A stretch of 58,369 nt of DNA, from contig JAEUPC010000138.1 in the NCBI GenBank assembly GCA_016789865.1, forward strand, positions 1 through 58,369, in the 5' to 3' direction. This document shows, piece after piece, positions 17,465-26,486 of this stretch. The position numbers and the translations under genes are program-made. The notes below the pieces were generated by a model. It was not told the origin of the DNA. It made no database searches and saw only the letters and a list, made by a program, of their open reading frames with translations. Within the stretch, counting starts at the first letter, position 1. Each line of letters begins with the position of its first letter. The stretch is from Rubrivivax sp. (GTDB lineage: Bacteria; Pseudomonadota; Gammaproteobacteria; Burkholderiales; Burkholderiaceae_C).

Positions 17465-17495
17465 TTCGAGTGCCCAGCTTCGCTGGTCACTCGAA
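17465..17495. repeat. Dispersed hairpin element, copy B
   Basis: The stem is TTCGAGTG-c-CCAGC, loop TTC, GCTGG-t-CACTCGAA: 8 bp, one mismatch and 5 bp. The core, the loop and the downstream GAATGCATCCT are shared with copy A at 505-535. The outer stems differ in sequence but both remain paired. Like copy A it lies between convergent genes (benE and the ankyrin gene). T residues precede it on the plus strand, but no T-run follows it on either strand. Confidence 0.75.
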
Positions 17496-17584
17496 TGCAT
17501 CCTTGACTTCGCTGCGGCGACCGCCCGGGGTCCTCGGCGGGCAGCCGTTGCGCGCGCCGAATGACATGACGGCTTCGGTTCGTG

Positions 17585-18292
17585 TCAGCGGCCGCCGGCT
17601 TTCTCGAGCAACGCGACGATGGCTTGCTGCTTTCGCTGGCGTGCGTGGGCCAGTGGGGTGACGCCCTGGTGGTCGGCGAGATTGACGTTGGCGCCGTGCT
17701 GGATGAGCAGGCGCACGATCTCGGTGTGGCGCGGGCCGCCATCGCCCAGGATGACTGCTTCGAGCAGTGCGGTCCAGCCGAGGCGGTTGACATGGTCGAT
17801 GGGCACCTTGTTCGGGCCGCGGTATTCGAGCAGCGCACGCACCGTCTCGACATGCCCGTAGTGGCAGGCCGGGATCAGCGCGGTGCCGCCGTAGCGGTTC
17901 AGCACCTTCGGGTCGGCCTTGGCGTGCGCGGCCCGCACGATCTCGGTGTGGCCGCGGGCGCCGGCCAGCAGGAAGGCGCTGTCCTGGAGGTTGTCTTGCG
18001 CGTTGACGTCGGCGCCGCGCTCGATGAGCCAGCGCGCGACAGCGCTGTGGCCGCCTTGGGTGGCGGCCAGCAGCGCGGTGCGGCCGCCGGCATCGCGCGC
18101 TTCCAGCGGTGCACCGGTTTGCGCGGCGCGCTGCGCGGCGGCGAGGTCGCCGCGCGCGGCCGCATCGATGAGCGGCGTGCCGCCCGCCTGCGCCCAGGCG
18201 GCGCGCTGCGGGGTTGCGCTTACCGCAGCGAGCAGCATCAGCGCCAGGGCGGCGCGTGGCGCGCGCGCGGGCAGGTGGCGGCGGCCGGCCAT
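17585..18292 (-). CDS. Ankyrin repeat protein, exported
   Basis: The 235-residue product has a signal peptide (ALALMLLAAVSATPQRAAWAQ) followed by about five ankyrin repeats, seen as GGTPLIDAAARGDL, GRTALLAATQGGHSAVARWLIERGADVNAQ, GGTALIPACHYGHVETVRALLE, GWTALLEAVILGDGGPRHTEIVRLLIQHGANVN and GVTPLAHARQRKQ. Exported bacterial ankyrin proteins act as protein-binding modules, some protecting against oxidative stress, but the partner here is unknown. A GST gene lies 16 bases upstream on the same strand, so the two may be co-transcribed. Confidence 0.9.
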   Translation of the reverse strand: MAGRRHLPARAPRAALALMLLAAVSATPQRAAWAQAGGTPLIDAAARGDLAAAQRAAQTGAPLEARDAGGRTALLAATQGGHSAVARWLIERGADVNAQDNLQDSAFLLAGARGHTEIVRAAHAKADPKVLNRYGGTALIPACHYGHVETVRALLEYRGPNKVPIDHVNRLGWTALLEAVILGDGGPRHTEIVRLLIQHGANVNLADHQGVTPLAHARQRKQQAIVALLEKAGGR

Positions 18293-18308
18293 GCTGGCCC
18301 GGACCGGG

Positions 18309-18917
18309 TTACTTCAACAACCCTTCGGCCTTCATCGCTTCCTGCACCGCCGGCCGTGCCCCGACGCGGGCGAGGAAAGCGTTCAGGTTGGCCAGCCCCG
18401 TGATGTCCACGCCGACGAACGGGCTCCAGCGCGCCACGGTGAAGAGGTAGGCGTCGGGCACCGTGAATGCATCGCCCATCAGGTAGCTCTTGCCGGCAAG
18501 TTGGCCGTCGACCCAGGTCAGGCGGTCGAGCACCTTCTTGCGGTAGACGGCCTTGCCTTCCTCATTCATCGCCGGGTTGAACAGCGGCGAGAACGACTTG
18601 TGAATCTCGGTGCCGATGAAGGTGAGCCACTCCATGACGCGGTAGCGCTCCATCGTGCCGTAGGCCGGCACGAGCTTCTTCTCGGGCGCCTTGTCGGCCA
18701 CGTATTGCACGATGGCCGGGCCCTCGGCCAGGCGCTGGCCGTCGTCCAGCTCCAGCAGGGGCACGTAGCCCTTGGGGTTGATGGTGTAGTAGTCGGTGCC
18801 GTCGGCCAGCTTGTGCGTCTTGGTGCTGGCCAGCACGGCGTCGAACTTCAGGCCGGCCTCCTTCAGCACGATGTGCGGGCTGAGCGAGCAGGCGCCGGGG
18901 GAGTAGTACAGCTTCAA
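18309..18917 (-). CDS. gstA: Glutathione S-transferase, GstA type, TTG start
   Basis: The 202-residue product opens LKLYYSPGACSLSPHIVLKEAGL, which is the bacterial beta-class GST start including the catalytic-site Ser/Cys region GACS. GYVPLLELDDG and EGPAIVQYVADK form the glutathione site. The start is the TTG at 18917: it matches the family N-terminus exactly and is preceded by AGGAGA, whereas no ATG lies near. The enzyme conjugates or transfers glutathione; its physiological substrate is not evident. Confidence 0.93.
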   Translation of the reverse strand: MKLYYSPGACSLSPHIVLKEAGLKFDAVLASTKTHKLADGTDYYTINPKGYVPLLELDDGQRLAEGPAIVQYVADKAPEKKLVPAYGTMERYRVMEWLTFIGTEIHKSFSPLFNPAMNEEGKAVYRKKVLDRLTWVDGQLAGKSYLMGDAFTVPDAYLFTVARWSPFVGVDITGLANLNAFLARVGARPAVQEAMKAEGLLK

Positions 18918-19184
18918 GCGCAGTCTCCTGAGGGGGGTGGGAATGGGCGGGCACGATAGCGCCGCGCCGGAGGTCCACAGTTCAAGTGGGGTGAACGCAG
19001 CCTTCGCGGGGGGCCTGTCCGCTGCGCCCCGGCTCTTGCGTGTGGCACACCGGCGGGTCGCCGGGGTCGGATGCGGCCGGGCGAGGCCCGGCGAAGCGTG
19101 CCGGCACCCCGGGGCCCGGCGCGGGCTCGTGGCCGGTTCACGGCTCGCTGCTTGCGCACCGTGGCCGGGGCTAGACTGGCGCGC

Positions 19185-19550
19185 ATGCCACGCCTCATCC
19201 TCGAAGAAGCACTCATCCACCCCGCCGTACGTGAAAGGGTGGCGAATCATCAGCGCGACATCGTCGAAGAGGTGCGGTCGGCCGCCGCCCAGCACGCGGT
19301 GCTGGTGGTAGGCATGCGCGGCAACCCCTACCCCCGGCGCGCGCGGCAGTGGCTTCGCGAGGCGAACATTGCCCATCAGTACCTGGAGTACGGCAGCTAC
19401 TTCAGCGACTGGCGGCGGCGCAACGCGCTGAAGATGTGGACCGGCTGGCCGACGTTGCCGATGGTGTTCGTCAAGGGCGCGCTGGTGGGCGGTGCCGAGG
19501 ACTTGAAGCGGCTCATCGACAGCGGCGAGCTGCAGCGCATGCTGGCCTGA
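19185..19550 (+). CDS. Glutaredoxin-fold protein lacking the active-site cysteines
   Basis: The 121-residue product has the glutaredoxin layout: VVGMRGNPYPRRARQWLREA for the strand-active site-helix, WTGWPTLPMVFVKGALVGGAEDLKRL for the cis-Pro and glutathione-binding half, and a GEL tail as in monothiol glutaredoxins. Where CPYC or CGFS would stand, it reads NPYP, so both redox cysteines are absent; no other cysteine is present in the protein. It cannot work as a normal thiol transferase. It is divergent from the GST gene. Confidence 0.8.
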   Translation: MPRLILEEALIHPAVRERVANHQRDIVEEVRSAAAQHAVLVVGMRGNPYPRRARQWLREANIAHQYLEYGSYFSDWRRRNALKMWTGWPTLPMVFVKGALVGGAEDLKRLIDSGELQRMLA

Positions 19551-19631
19551 CGGCCCTTGGCGCGCCTGGTTCTGCTGTTCGCCCGCAGCAGCAAGGGGTG
19601 CCGCTGCGACGACCGGGACAATGCCGGCCGC

Positions 19632-21221
19632 ATGAAGACGCCATGTTTCAACGGCGCGGCCGCAGCGACAGAGGCGGTGGTCGTGACGAGACGGACTGCC
19701 TGCCTGGCCGGCTGGGTGCTCGGGCTTGCCATGGCCTCCACCGCCGCCTGGGGCCAGCGCGCTGCGCCTGCCCAGAGCGACGGGGCGGCGGCCGCCGCGC
19801 TGCACAGTTGCCGCATTACCGGCTACGAGCACGACGCGGGGTGCGGCGTCGTGCGCCGACCGCTCGACCCCGCCGCGCCCGAGGGCGCGAAGATCGATGT
19901 GCACTTCGCGGTGCTGCCGGCGCTGGCGCGCAACAAGCAGCCCGATCCGGTGTTCGTGTTCGCCGGCGGGCCGGGGCAATCGGCCATCGACCTGGCGGGC
20001 AGCTGGTCGCGGCTGCTGGCGCGGGTGGGCAACCGGCGCGACATCGTGCTGGTCGATCAGCGCGGCACGGGCCGCAGCGCCCCGCTGACCTGCCCGGAGC
20101 TGCCGGCCGCCACGCCGCTGGCGCAGATCGTGCCCGAAGCGGTGCAGGCGGCCCGGCTCGACGCCTGCCGCGCCGCGCTGCAGCGGCTGCCGCACGGCGA
20201 CCTGCGGCAGTACACGACGACGATCGCGATGCAGGACGTGGAGGCGGTGCGGCAGGCGCTCGGTGCCGCGCGCATCAATCTGGTGGGCGCTTCGTACGGC
20301 ACCCGCGCGGCGCTGGAATTCCAGCGGCAGTTTCCGCACGCCGTGCGGCGCCTGGTGATCGACGGCGTGGCGCCGCCGGACATGGTGCTGATGAGCGCCT
20401 TCTCCACCGACAACCAGGCGGCGCTGGAGGCGATGCTCGCGGCATGTGAACGCGACGCTGGGGGCTGCGCGCGGCGGCACCCGGCGCTGCGCGAGGCGTG
20501 GCAGCGGCTGCTGAGCGGGTTGCCCCGGGAGGTGACGATCGTGCACCCTATGAGCGGGGTGGCCGAGCGGGTGGTCCTCACACGCGAGGTGCTGCTCGGC
20601 TGGGTGCGTGCACCGCTGTATGCGCCCACCCTGGCCGCCGCATTGCCGATGGCGCTGCAGGAGGCGGCGCGTGGGAGCTTCGAGCCGCTGGTGGGGCTGG
20701 CCAGCGGGTTGGCCGGGCCGCGCACCGGGCTGCTGGCCGAGGGCATGCACTTCTCGGTGGTGTGTGCCGAAGACCTGCCGCTGCTGGAAACCGGGCGGGG
20801 CGGCGATGCGAGCAACACGCCGGGGGCGGACTTCGGGCGCGAGTTCGCGCAACGATACCGGCAGGTGTGCAGCGCCTGGCCGCGAGGTGCGGTGCCGCCG
20901 GCGTTCTACGGCATCCCGCCCGCGCCAGCGCCGGCGCTGGTGCTGTCTGGCGGCGCTGACCCGGCGACACCATCGCGGCACGGCGAACGCGTGGCGCGCC
21001 TGCTGGGCGCGAAGGCGCGCCACGCGGTGGTGGGCGAGGCCGGGCACGGGGTGATGGCGCTGCCGTGCATGCGCGATGTGCTGTTTCGCTTCATCGCGGC
21101 GCAGACGGACGACGAGGCACAGGCCGTGAAGGCCGATTGCGCCGCGGGGGTGCCGCGGCCACCGGCTTTCGTGCCGCCGGGCATCGTGGCACCCGCCGGC
21201 GGCAAGACGGGGCGGCCATGA
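19632..21221 (+). CDS. Exported alpha/beta hydrolase, S33 peptidase-like
   Basis: The 529-residue product has an N-terminal signal sequence (TRRTACLAGWVLGLAMASTAAWGQ) and an alpha/beta-hydrolase domain: oxyanion segment FVFAGGPGQS, VDQRGTGRSAPL, nucleophile elbow GASYGT, acid region LVLSGGADPATP and histidine in GEAGHGVM. This matches the tripeptidyl-peptidase/proline iminopeptidase-like S33 group. Several starts are possible (ATG 19632, GTG 19677 or 19683 closest to the signal peptide). The last four bases overlap the next gene (ATGA), linking it to the ABC exporter downstream. Confidence 0.87.
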   Translation: MKTPCFNGAAAATEAVVVTRRTACLAGWVLGLAMASTAAWGQRAAPAQSDGAAAAALHSCRITGYEHDAGCGVVRRPLDPAAPEGAKIDVHFAVLPALARNKQPDPVFVFAGGPGQSAIDLAGSWSRLLARVGNRRDIVLVDQRGTGRSAPLTCPELPAATPLAQIVPEAVQAARLDACRAALQRLPHGDLRQYTTTIAMQDVEAVRQALGAARINLVGASYGTRAALEFQRQFPHAVRRLVIDGVAPPDMVLMSAFSTDNQAALEAMLAACERDAGGCARRHPALREAWQRLLSGLPREVTIVHPMSGVAERVVLTREVLLGWVRAPLYAPTLAAALPMALQEAARGSFEPLVGLASGLAGPRTGLLAEGMHFSVVCAEDLPLLETGRGGDASNTPGADFGREFAQRYRQVCSAWPRGAVPPAFYGIPPAPAPALVLSGGADPATPSRHGERVARLLGAKARHAVVGEAGHGVMALPCMRDVLFRFIAAQTDDEAQAVKADCAAGVPRPPAFVPPGIVAPAGGKTGRP

Positions 21222-22018
21222 TTCGCGTCGAACAGCTGCACAAGCGTTTCACCACGGGCCGCGGGCGCAAGGCGCGCACCGTGGCGGCCGTGGCCGGGGT
21301 GGACTTCACCGCGGCCGACGGCGCCATCACCGCGCTGCTGGGCCCCAACGGCGCGGGCAAGACGACCACGCTGCGCGTGGCCGCCGGGCTGATCGAGCCC
21401 GACGGCGGCCGGGTCAGCGTGGACGGCATCGATGTCGCCGCCTCGCCGCGTGCGGCGCTGGCGCGCATGGGCGTGTTGAGCGATGCACGCGGGCTATACC
21501 CGCGGCTGACGGCGCGCGAGAACATCGTCTACTACGGGCGCCTGCAGGGCATGGCACGCGAGGCCGCCGAGGCGCGTGCGCAGGCGCTGGCCACGCTGCT
21601 GGAGATGAAGGCCCTGCTGGAGCGCCGCACCGAGGGCTTCAGCCAGGGCGAGCGCATGAAAACCGCGCTGGCGCGCGCGCTCGTGCACGACCCGGCCAAC
21701 ATCGTGCTCGACGAGCCGACCAACGGCCTGGATGTGCTGGCCACACGCGCGCTGCGCGAAGCGCTGCTGGCGCTGCGCAGCGAGCAGCGCAAGTGCATCG
21801 TCTTCTCCACGCACGTGATGCAGGAGGTCTCGCGCTTGGCCGACCGCGTCGTGCTGGTGGCCCACGGGCGCACGCTGGCCGAGGGCACGGTGCCGGAGTT
21901 GTGCGCGCTGGCCGGCGAGAGCGACTTTGAGGAGGCGTTCGTCAAGCTGGCGTTCACGCCCGAAGAGCGTGGTGCGCCGGGCGATGCCGGGTGGGCAGGC
22001 CGCGGAGGGGCGCGATGA
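21218..22018 (+). CDS. ABC transporter ATP-binding protein, NatA-like
   Basis: The 266-residue product is a single ABC domain with Walker A GPNGAGKTT, a signature segment read as FSQGERMK rather than LSGGQ, Walker B NIVLDEPTNGLD and the switch histidine in FSTHVM. The domain is closest by eye to NatA-type ATPases, whose partner NatB is an ABC-2 permease that exports sodium or other solutes. It starts in an ATGA overlap with the hydrolase gene and ends in an ATGA overlap with the permease gene, so the three are tightly coupled. Confidence 0.9.
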   Translation: MIRVEQLHKRFTTGRGRKARTVAAVAGVDFTAADGAITALLGPNGAGKTTTLRVAAGLIEPDGGRVSVDGIDVAASPRAALARMGVLSDARGLYPRLTARENIVYYGRLQGMAREAAEARAQALATLLEMKALLERRTEGFSQGERMKTALARALVHDPANIVLDEPTNGLDVLATRALREALLALRSEQRKCIVFSTHVMQEVSRLADRVVLVAHGRTLAEGTVPELCALAGESDFEEAFVKLAFTPEERGAPGDAGWAGRGGAR

Positions 22019-23178
22019 ACGGCACATGGGTGGTGTACCTCAAGGAGCTGGTTGACGCGCTGCGCGACCGGCGCACGTTGGCGACGGTGCTGCTGAGTTC
22101 GGTGGCGGTGGGGCCGTTGGTGCTGTTCCTGGTGTCGACGCTGGTCAGCGGCATCGAGAAGCGGGCCGAGGCGCGCAACGTGGTGGTGCTGGGCATCGAG
22201 CATGCGCCGACGCTGGCCAACTTCCTGGCGCGGCAGACCTACGCGGTGCAGCGGGCGCCTGCCGACTACGAGGAACAGTTGCGCAACAGCCGCCTCGGCG
22301 ACCCGGTGGTCGTGGTGCCGGCGGACTTCGAGCGGCGGTTGGCAGGCGGCGAGGCGCCGCTGGTCGAGGTGGTGAGCTCGGCGGCGAACCAGCGCGCCAG
22401 CACGGGCGTGGGCGCGGTGCTGCGGCTGCTGCGCGGCTTCAACCACGAGCAGGCCGTGCTGCGCGTGGCCACGCGCGGCGTGGCGCCGGGGTTGCTGGAA
22501 GCGCTGCGCGTGGAAGAACGCGACCTGGCCAGCGCTGCCACACGCGCCGCGCAGCTGGCGACGATGGTGCCCTTCTTCGTGCTGATGGCCATGCTGTACG
22601 GCGCGCTGAACGCGGCGCTGGACACCACCGCCGGCGAGCGCGAGCGCGGCTCGCTGGAGCCGCTGCTGATGACGCCGGTTTCGCGCGCCGCGCTGGTGAT
22701 GGGCAAGTGGGGCGCGGTGGCCAGCGTGGCAATGCTGATTGCGGTGCTGTCGTGCCTGAGCTTCCTGCCCGGGCAGTGGCTGCTGCGCAGCGAGGCCCTG
22801 GCGGCGATGTTCCGCTTCGGCCTGCGCGAGGCGGCCTGGTTCGTGGCGCTGCTGCTGCCGCTGGCCGGCGCGCTCTCGGCCCTGCTGATGGCCATCGCCG
22901 TGCGCTGCAAGACCTTCAAGGAGGCGCAGGCCAATGCCACCGTGCTGCTGCTGGTGGTGTCGCTGCTGCCGCTGGTGACGATCTTCAACCAGGAGGGCGA
23001 GGCGGCCTGGCACTTGTGGGTGCCGGCCTTGGCGCAATCGACATTGATGGCGCGCGTGCTGCGCGCCGAGGCGCTGCCCGCGCCCGACCTGCTGTGGCCG
23101 GTGGGGGTGTGCGCAGCCGTCGCGGCGATGGCGCTGGTCTACGTGGCGAAGACTCTGCGGCGGGCGGCCGTGAAGTGA
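22015..23178 (+). CDS. ABC-2 type permease, NatB-like
   Basis: The 387-residue product starts MNGTWVVYLKELVDALRDRRT, the usual cytoplasmic helix of NatB-like permeases, then one membrane helix, a long extracytoplasmic domain (about residues 45-175) and a cluster of membrane helices containing DTTAGERERGSLEPLLMTPVSR, the conserved ABC-2 cytoplasmic motif. With the NatA-like ATPase it forms an exporter. Physical coupling to an exported hydrolase suggests a shared substrate or envelope role, but this is inference. Confidence 0.9.
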   Translation: MNGTWVVYLKELVDALRDRRTLATVLLSSVAVGPLVLFLVSTLVSGIEKRAEARNVVVLGIEHAPTLANFLARQTYAVQRAPADYEEQLRNSRLGDPVVVVPADFERRLAGGEAPLVEVVSSAANQRASTGVGAVLRLLRGFNHEQAVLRVATRGVAPGLLEALRVEERDLASAATRAAQLATMVPFFVLMAMLYGALNAALDTTAGERERGSLEPLLMTPVSRAALVMGKWGAVASVAMLIAVLSCLSFLPGQWLLRSEALAAMFRFGLREAAWFVALLLPLAGALSALLMAIAVRCKTFKEAQANATVLLLVVSLLPLVTIFNQEGEAAWHLWVPALAQSTLMARVLRAEALPAPDLLWPVGVCAAVAAMALVYVAKTLRRAAVK

Positions 23179-23263
23179 GCGACGCCGCGCGCGGGACGAT
23201 GGCGCGGCGGCCATGGGGCAGGGCTCGGCACACCGACAGCGCATTGCGGCGCCGCCGGCGGGC

Positions 23264-23539
23264 TCAGGCCATGTGCACCGGCGCGGTGAGTTGCTCGAGC
23301 CGCGTCAGCCAGGCGAGCGCTTCGGTGCGTGTGTGCCCGCACATCGCCGGCTCCGGTCGCAGCGCGGCGCAGACGGCGGGGCGGGCAGCGCTGCCGAAGA
23401 GGGAGCAACGCAGTTCGCCGTCCAGGTGCGGGCAGGCGACGCCGGCCGGCTTGCCCGCGGGCAAGGCGGGCAACGGGCTGCTGATCGAAGGCGCGATGCA
23501 GCACGCGGCGCAGTGAGGTCGGCAGCCCAAGCAGGGCAT
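23264..23539 (-). CDS. YkgJ family cysteine cluster protein
   Basis: The 91-residue product begins [20 protein letters not shown] and contains eight or so cysteines arranged as in the YkgJ/CxxCxxCC family, including [16 protein letters not shown] and [15 protein letters not shown]. The motif is thought to bind zinc or an iron-sulfur cluster; function is unknown. ATG 23539 matches the family start; the frame extends upstream without similarity. It is convergent with the NatB-like gene and divergent from mnmG. Confidence 0.9.
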   Translation of the reverse strand: MPCLGCRPHCAACCIAPSISSPLPALPAGKPAGVACPHLDGELRCSLFGSAARPAVCAALRPEPAMCGHTRTEALAWLTRLEQLTAPVHMA

Positions 23540-23673
23540 GCTATCGCCGCGATCCGACCATTCGGCGCCATCGGCCCCGGCGCGGCTCGACAATCGAGAA
23601 CAGGAATATTTCTCATCGACGGGGAATGCATGACAGCGTCTGCGGCGTTGGGCGCTCCCTAGAATTCCGCCCC

Positions 23674-25620
23674 ATGTGGCACCCCGAGTCGTTCGATGTC
23701 ATCGTGATCGGCGGCGGCCACGCCGGGACCGAGGCCGCGCTGGCGGCCGCCCGCATGGGCTGCCGCACCCTGCTGCTGACGCACAACCTCGAGACGCTCG
23801 GGGCGATGAGCTGCAACCCGAGCATCGGCGGCATCGGCAAAGGGCACCTGGTCAGGGAGATCGATGCGTTGGGCGGGGCGATGGCCGCGGCCACCGACGA
23901 GGCCGGCATCCAGTTCCGCATCCTCAACGGCAGCAAGGGCCCGGCCGTGCGTGCCACCCGGGCGCAGGCCGACCGAGTGCTGTACCGCGGGGCGATCCGC
24001 CGGCGCTTGGAGAACCAGCCGAATCTGTGGCTCTTCCAGCAGGCGGTGGACGACCTGGTGCTGGAAGGGGACCGCGTGGTCGGTGCCGTCACGCAGGTGG
24101 GGCTGTGCTTTCGGGCCCGGGCGGTGGTGCTGACGGCGGGCACGTTTCTCGACGGCCGCATCCACGTGGGCCTGCAGAACTACAGCGCCGGGCGCGCCGG
24201 AGACCCGCCGGCCGCGAGCCTGTCGGCCCGGCTCAAGGAGCTGAAGCTGCCGCAGGGGCGGCTGAAGACGGGCACCCCGCCGCGCATCGACGGGCGCACC
24301 ATCGACTACAAGCGGCTCGAGGCGCAGCCGGGCGACCTCGACCCGGTCCCGGTGTTCAGCTTTCTCGGCCGGCCCGAGCAGCACCCGCGGCAGGTGCCGT
24401 GCTGGATTACGCACACCAGCGAGCGCACCCACGAGATCATCCGCGGCGGCTTTGGCCGCAGCCCGATGTTCACCGGCGTCATCGATGGTGTGGGCCCGCG
24501 CTATTGCCCGAGCATCGAGGACAAGGTCAACCGCTTCGCCGACAAGGCGAGCCACCAGATCTTCCTCGAGCCCGAGGGGCTGAGCACGCACGAGGTCTAC
24601 CCGAACGGCATTTCGACTTCGCTGCCGTTCGACATCCAGCTGGCCGCGGTGCGCTCGCTGCCGGGGCTGGAGGGCGCGCACATCCTCCGGCCCGGCTACG
24701 CGATTGAGTACGACTACTTCGACCCGCGCGAGCTGACGCGGCACTTCGAGACGCGCGCGGTGCGGGGCCTGTTCTTTGCCGGGCAGATCAACGGCACCAC
24801 CGGGTATGAAGAGGCGGCGGCCCAGGGGCTGTATGCCGGCGCGAACGCGGCGTTGCAGGTGCTGGGGCGCGAACCGTGGTCCCTGCGGCGCGACCAGGCC
24901 TACCTCGGGGTGCTGGCGGACGACCTGGTCACCAGGGGCGTGAGCGAGCCGTACCGGATGTTCACGAGCCGGGCCGAGTACCGACTGCAACTGCGCGAGG
25001 ACAACGCCGACCTGCGCCTGACGGCGCTCGGCCGCCAACTGGGGCTGGTCGACGACGAGCGCTTCGCGGCCTTCGAGCGCAAGCGGGAACGCATCGAAAG
25101 CCAGATGCAGCGGCTGCGGTCCAGCTGGGTCCGCCCGGCCACCGTGCCCGCGGCTCTGGCTGAGCGTGTGCTCGGCAAGGCGCTGGAGCATGAGTACAGC
25201 CTGGCCGAGCTGATCCGCCGGCCGGGCGTCGGCTTCGATCAGGCTGCCGAGCTGGCTGGGCTCGCCGGCCCCGCTGTTTCACGTGAAACGCTGCGGATGG
25301 CGTGGGGCGCTCACGAGGCCGACGTGGTGATCGAGCAATGCGAAACCGCGATCAAGTACGCCGGATACATCGACAAGCAGCGCGACGAGGTCGAACGAGC
25401 CGCCGCGCTGGAAGAGATGCCGCTGCCCGAGGCGCTCGACTACTCCCAGGTCACGGCGTTGTCGCATGAAGTCCGGCAGATGCTGGCCAGGCACCGGCCT
25501 GCAACCCTCGGGCAGGCAGCGCGGATTTCGGGGGTCACTCCGGCGGCGATCTCCCTGCTGTTGGTGCACCTCAAGAAGAGGCGGCTCGGGCGGTTTGCCA
25601 GCCAGGACGCGGCCGCGTGA
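23674..25620 (+). CDS. mnmG: tRNA uridine-5-carboxymethylaminomethyl modification enzyme MnmG (GidA)
   Basis: The 648-residue product is full length. The FAD-binding motif [18 protein letters not shown] opens the protein, followed by the GidA signatures [23 protein letters not shown] and [17 protein letters not shown], and the C-terminal helical domain with [13 protein letters not shown]. With MnmE it modifies the wobble uridine of several tRNAs. ATG 23674 gives the standard N-terminus [16 protein letters not shown] parS-like site lies inside the gene at 25275-25290. The stop overlaps the rsmG GTG, a common arrangement. Confidence 0.97.
   Translation: MWHPESFDVIVIGGGHAGTEAALAAARMGCRTLLLTHNLETLGAMSCNPSIGGIGKGHLVREIDALGGAMAAATDEAGIQFRILNGSKGPAVRATRAQADRVLYRGAIRRRLENQPNLWLFQQAVDDLVLEGDRVVGAVTQVGLCFRARAVVLTAGTFLDGRIHVGLQNYSAGRAGDPPAASLSARLKELKLPQGRLKTGTPPRIDGRTIDYKRLEAQPGDLDPVPVFSFLGRPEQHPRQVPCWITHTSERTHEIIRGGFGRSPMFTGVIDGVGPRYCPSIEDKVNRFADKASHQIFLEPEGLSTHEVYPNGISTSLPFDIQLAAVRSLPGLEGAHILRPGYAIEYDYFDPRELTRHFETRAVRGLFFAGQINGTTGYEEAAAQGLYAGANAALQVLGREPWSLRRDQAYLGVLADDLVTRGVSEPYRMFTSRAEYRLQLREDNADLRLTALGRQLGLVDDERFAAFERKRERIESQMQRLRSSWVRPATVPAALAERVLGKALEHEYSLAELIRRPGVGFDQAAELAGLAGPAVSRETLRMAWGAHEADVVIEQCETAIKYAGYIDKQRDEVERAAALEEMPLPEALDYSQVTALSHEVRQMLARHRPATLGQAARISGVTPAAISLLLVHLKKRRLGRFASQDAAA
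25275..25290. promoter_or_regulatory. parS site (ParB-binding) inside mnmG
   Basis: The bases read TGTTTCACGTGAAACG, which matches the general chromosomal parS consensus TGTTTCACGTGAAACA at 15 of 16 positions and keeps the perfect GTTTCACGTGAAAC palindrome. It lies within the mnmG coding sequence about 4 kb from parB. ParB would load here and spread, with ParA moving the origin region. Confidence 0.92.
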
Positions 25621-26330
25621 CCCCGTCCGGCCCGACAGCCGGGGATGACGCCGGGAACAGCGGGGAGGATGCCCCGAGCAAGGTCGGCGCCGGGCAGATC
25701 CAGCAGGTCTGCCAGTCGCTGGGTGTGGCCGCCACCGCTGCGCAGCAGGCCGCGCTTGCGGGCTACCTGGACCTGCTTGGCCGGTGGAACCAGACGCACA
25801 ACCTGACCGCGGTTCGGCAGCCGGCCGAGATGCTCACGCACCACCTGGCCGACTGCCTGGCCGCGGTGGCGGCACTGGAGCGCCACCCGTGCGGCGCCGC
25901 GGCCCACCGTATCCTCGATGTCGGCAGCGGTGGCGGGCTCCCCGGATTGCTGCTGGCGCTGTTCCGCCCGTCCTCAACCGTGATGTGCATCGACGCGGTG
26001 GCAAAGAAGGTTGCGTTCATTCGGCAGGCCTCAGGTCAGCTCCGGCTGGCCAACGTCGAAGCCCGGCACGGCCGGGTCGAGACTCTGACCGGGCCGCCGT
26101 TCGACCTCATCACGGCCAGGGCGCTGGCGACACTCGTTCAGTTCGTTGAACTCACCCGGCATCTGGTCGCCGAGCGTGGCTGCTGGATGGCGATGAAAGG
26201 GCAGGTCCCGGCCGAAGAGATCCAGCAACTGCCCTCGGACGTCGAGGTGTTCCACGTGGAACCACTCACCGTTCCCGGCCTGGACGCGCAGCGATGCCTG
26301 GTCTGGATGCGGCCGCGGCGCGACACCTGA
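25617..26330 (+). CDS. rsmG: 16S rRNA (guanine-527-N7)-methyltransferase RsmG (GidB)
   Basis: The 237-residue product has the RsmG order of motifs: [18 protein letters not shown] near the N-terminus, the SAM-binding motif [18 protein letters not shown] (about residue 100), then [22 protein letters not shown] and ITARALATL. The GTG at 25617 shares GTGA with the mnmG stop. The first 35 residues are longer than in E. coli RsmG and look disordered. The enzyme methylates G527 of 16S rRNA. A second parS-like palindrome lies near its 3' end. Confidence 0.95.
   Translation: MTPSGPTAGDDAGNSGEDAPSKVGAGQIQQVCQSLGVAATAAQQAALAGYLDLLGRWNQTHNLTAVRQPAEMLTHHLADCLAAVAALERHPCGAAAHRILDVGSGGGLPGLLLALFRPSSTVMCIDAVAKKVAFIRQASGQLRLANVEARHGRVETLTGPPFDLITARALATLVQFVELTRHLVAERGCWMAMKGQVPAEEIQQLPSDVEVFHVEPLTVPGLDAQRCLVWMRPRRDT
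26248..26263. promoter_or_regulatory. parS-like site inside rsmG
   Basis: The bases read TGTTCCACGTGGAACC, with a perfect 14-bp palindrome GTTCCACGTGGAAC. It fits the TGTTNCACGTGNAACA form of parS with one mismatch at the last base. It sits about 970 bases from the site in mnmG and 225 bases before parA, as expected for a parS cluster near the origin. Confidence 0.78.
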
Positions 26331-26486
26331 AGCCTCGGGCGCCCCCGACTCACCAAGCGCCGGGCCCCCGCGCTGGGTGCCGCAGCCGCTCTCGGATACG
26401 CTCGCGCTCCGCGTGGCGGCGCACGCATCCAGCTTGCCCACCACCGCCAGCCCGCCGGGCAACCCCAGAACAGCACCCCTTTCTGC

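Noticed and set aside
17465-17495. Hairpin copy B considered as an intrinsic terminator
   Set aside because: No T-run follows the stem on either strand; the T residues lie on the 5' side.
23540-23673. Region upstream of mnmG checked for a replication origin
   Set aside because: A short AT-richer patch with a GAGAA/TTCTC symmetry is present, but no DnaA boxes of the TTATCCACA type were seen there or elsewhere in the window.
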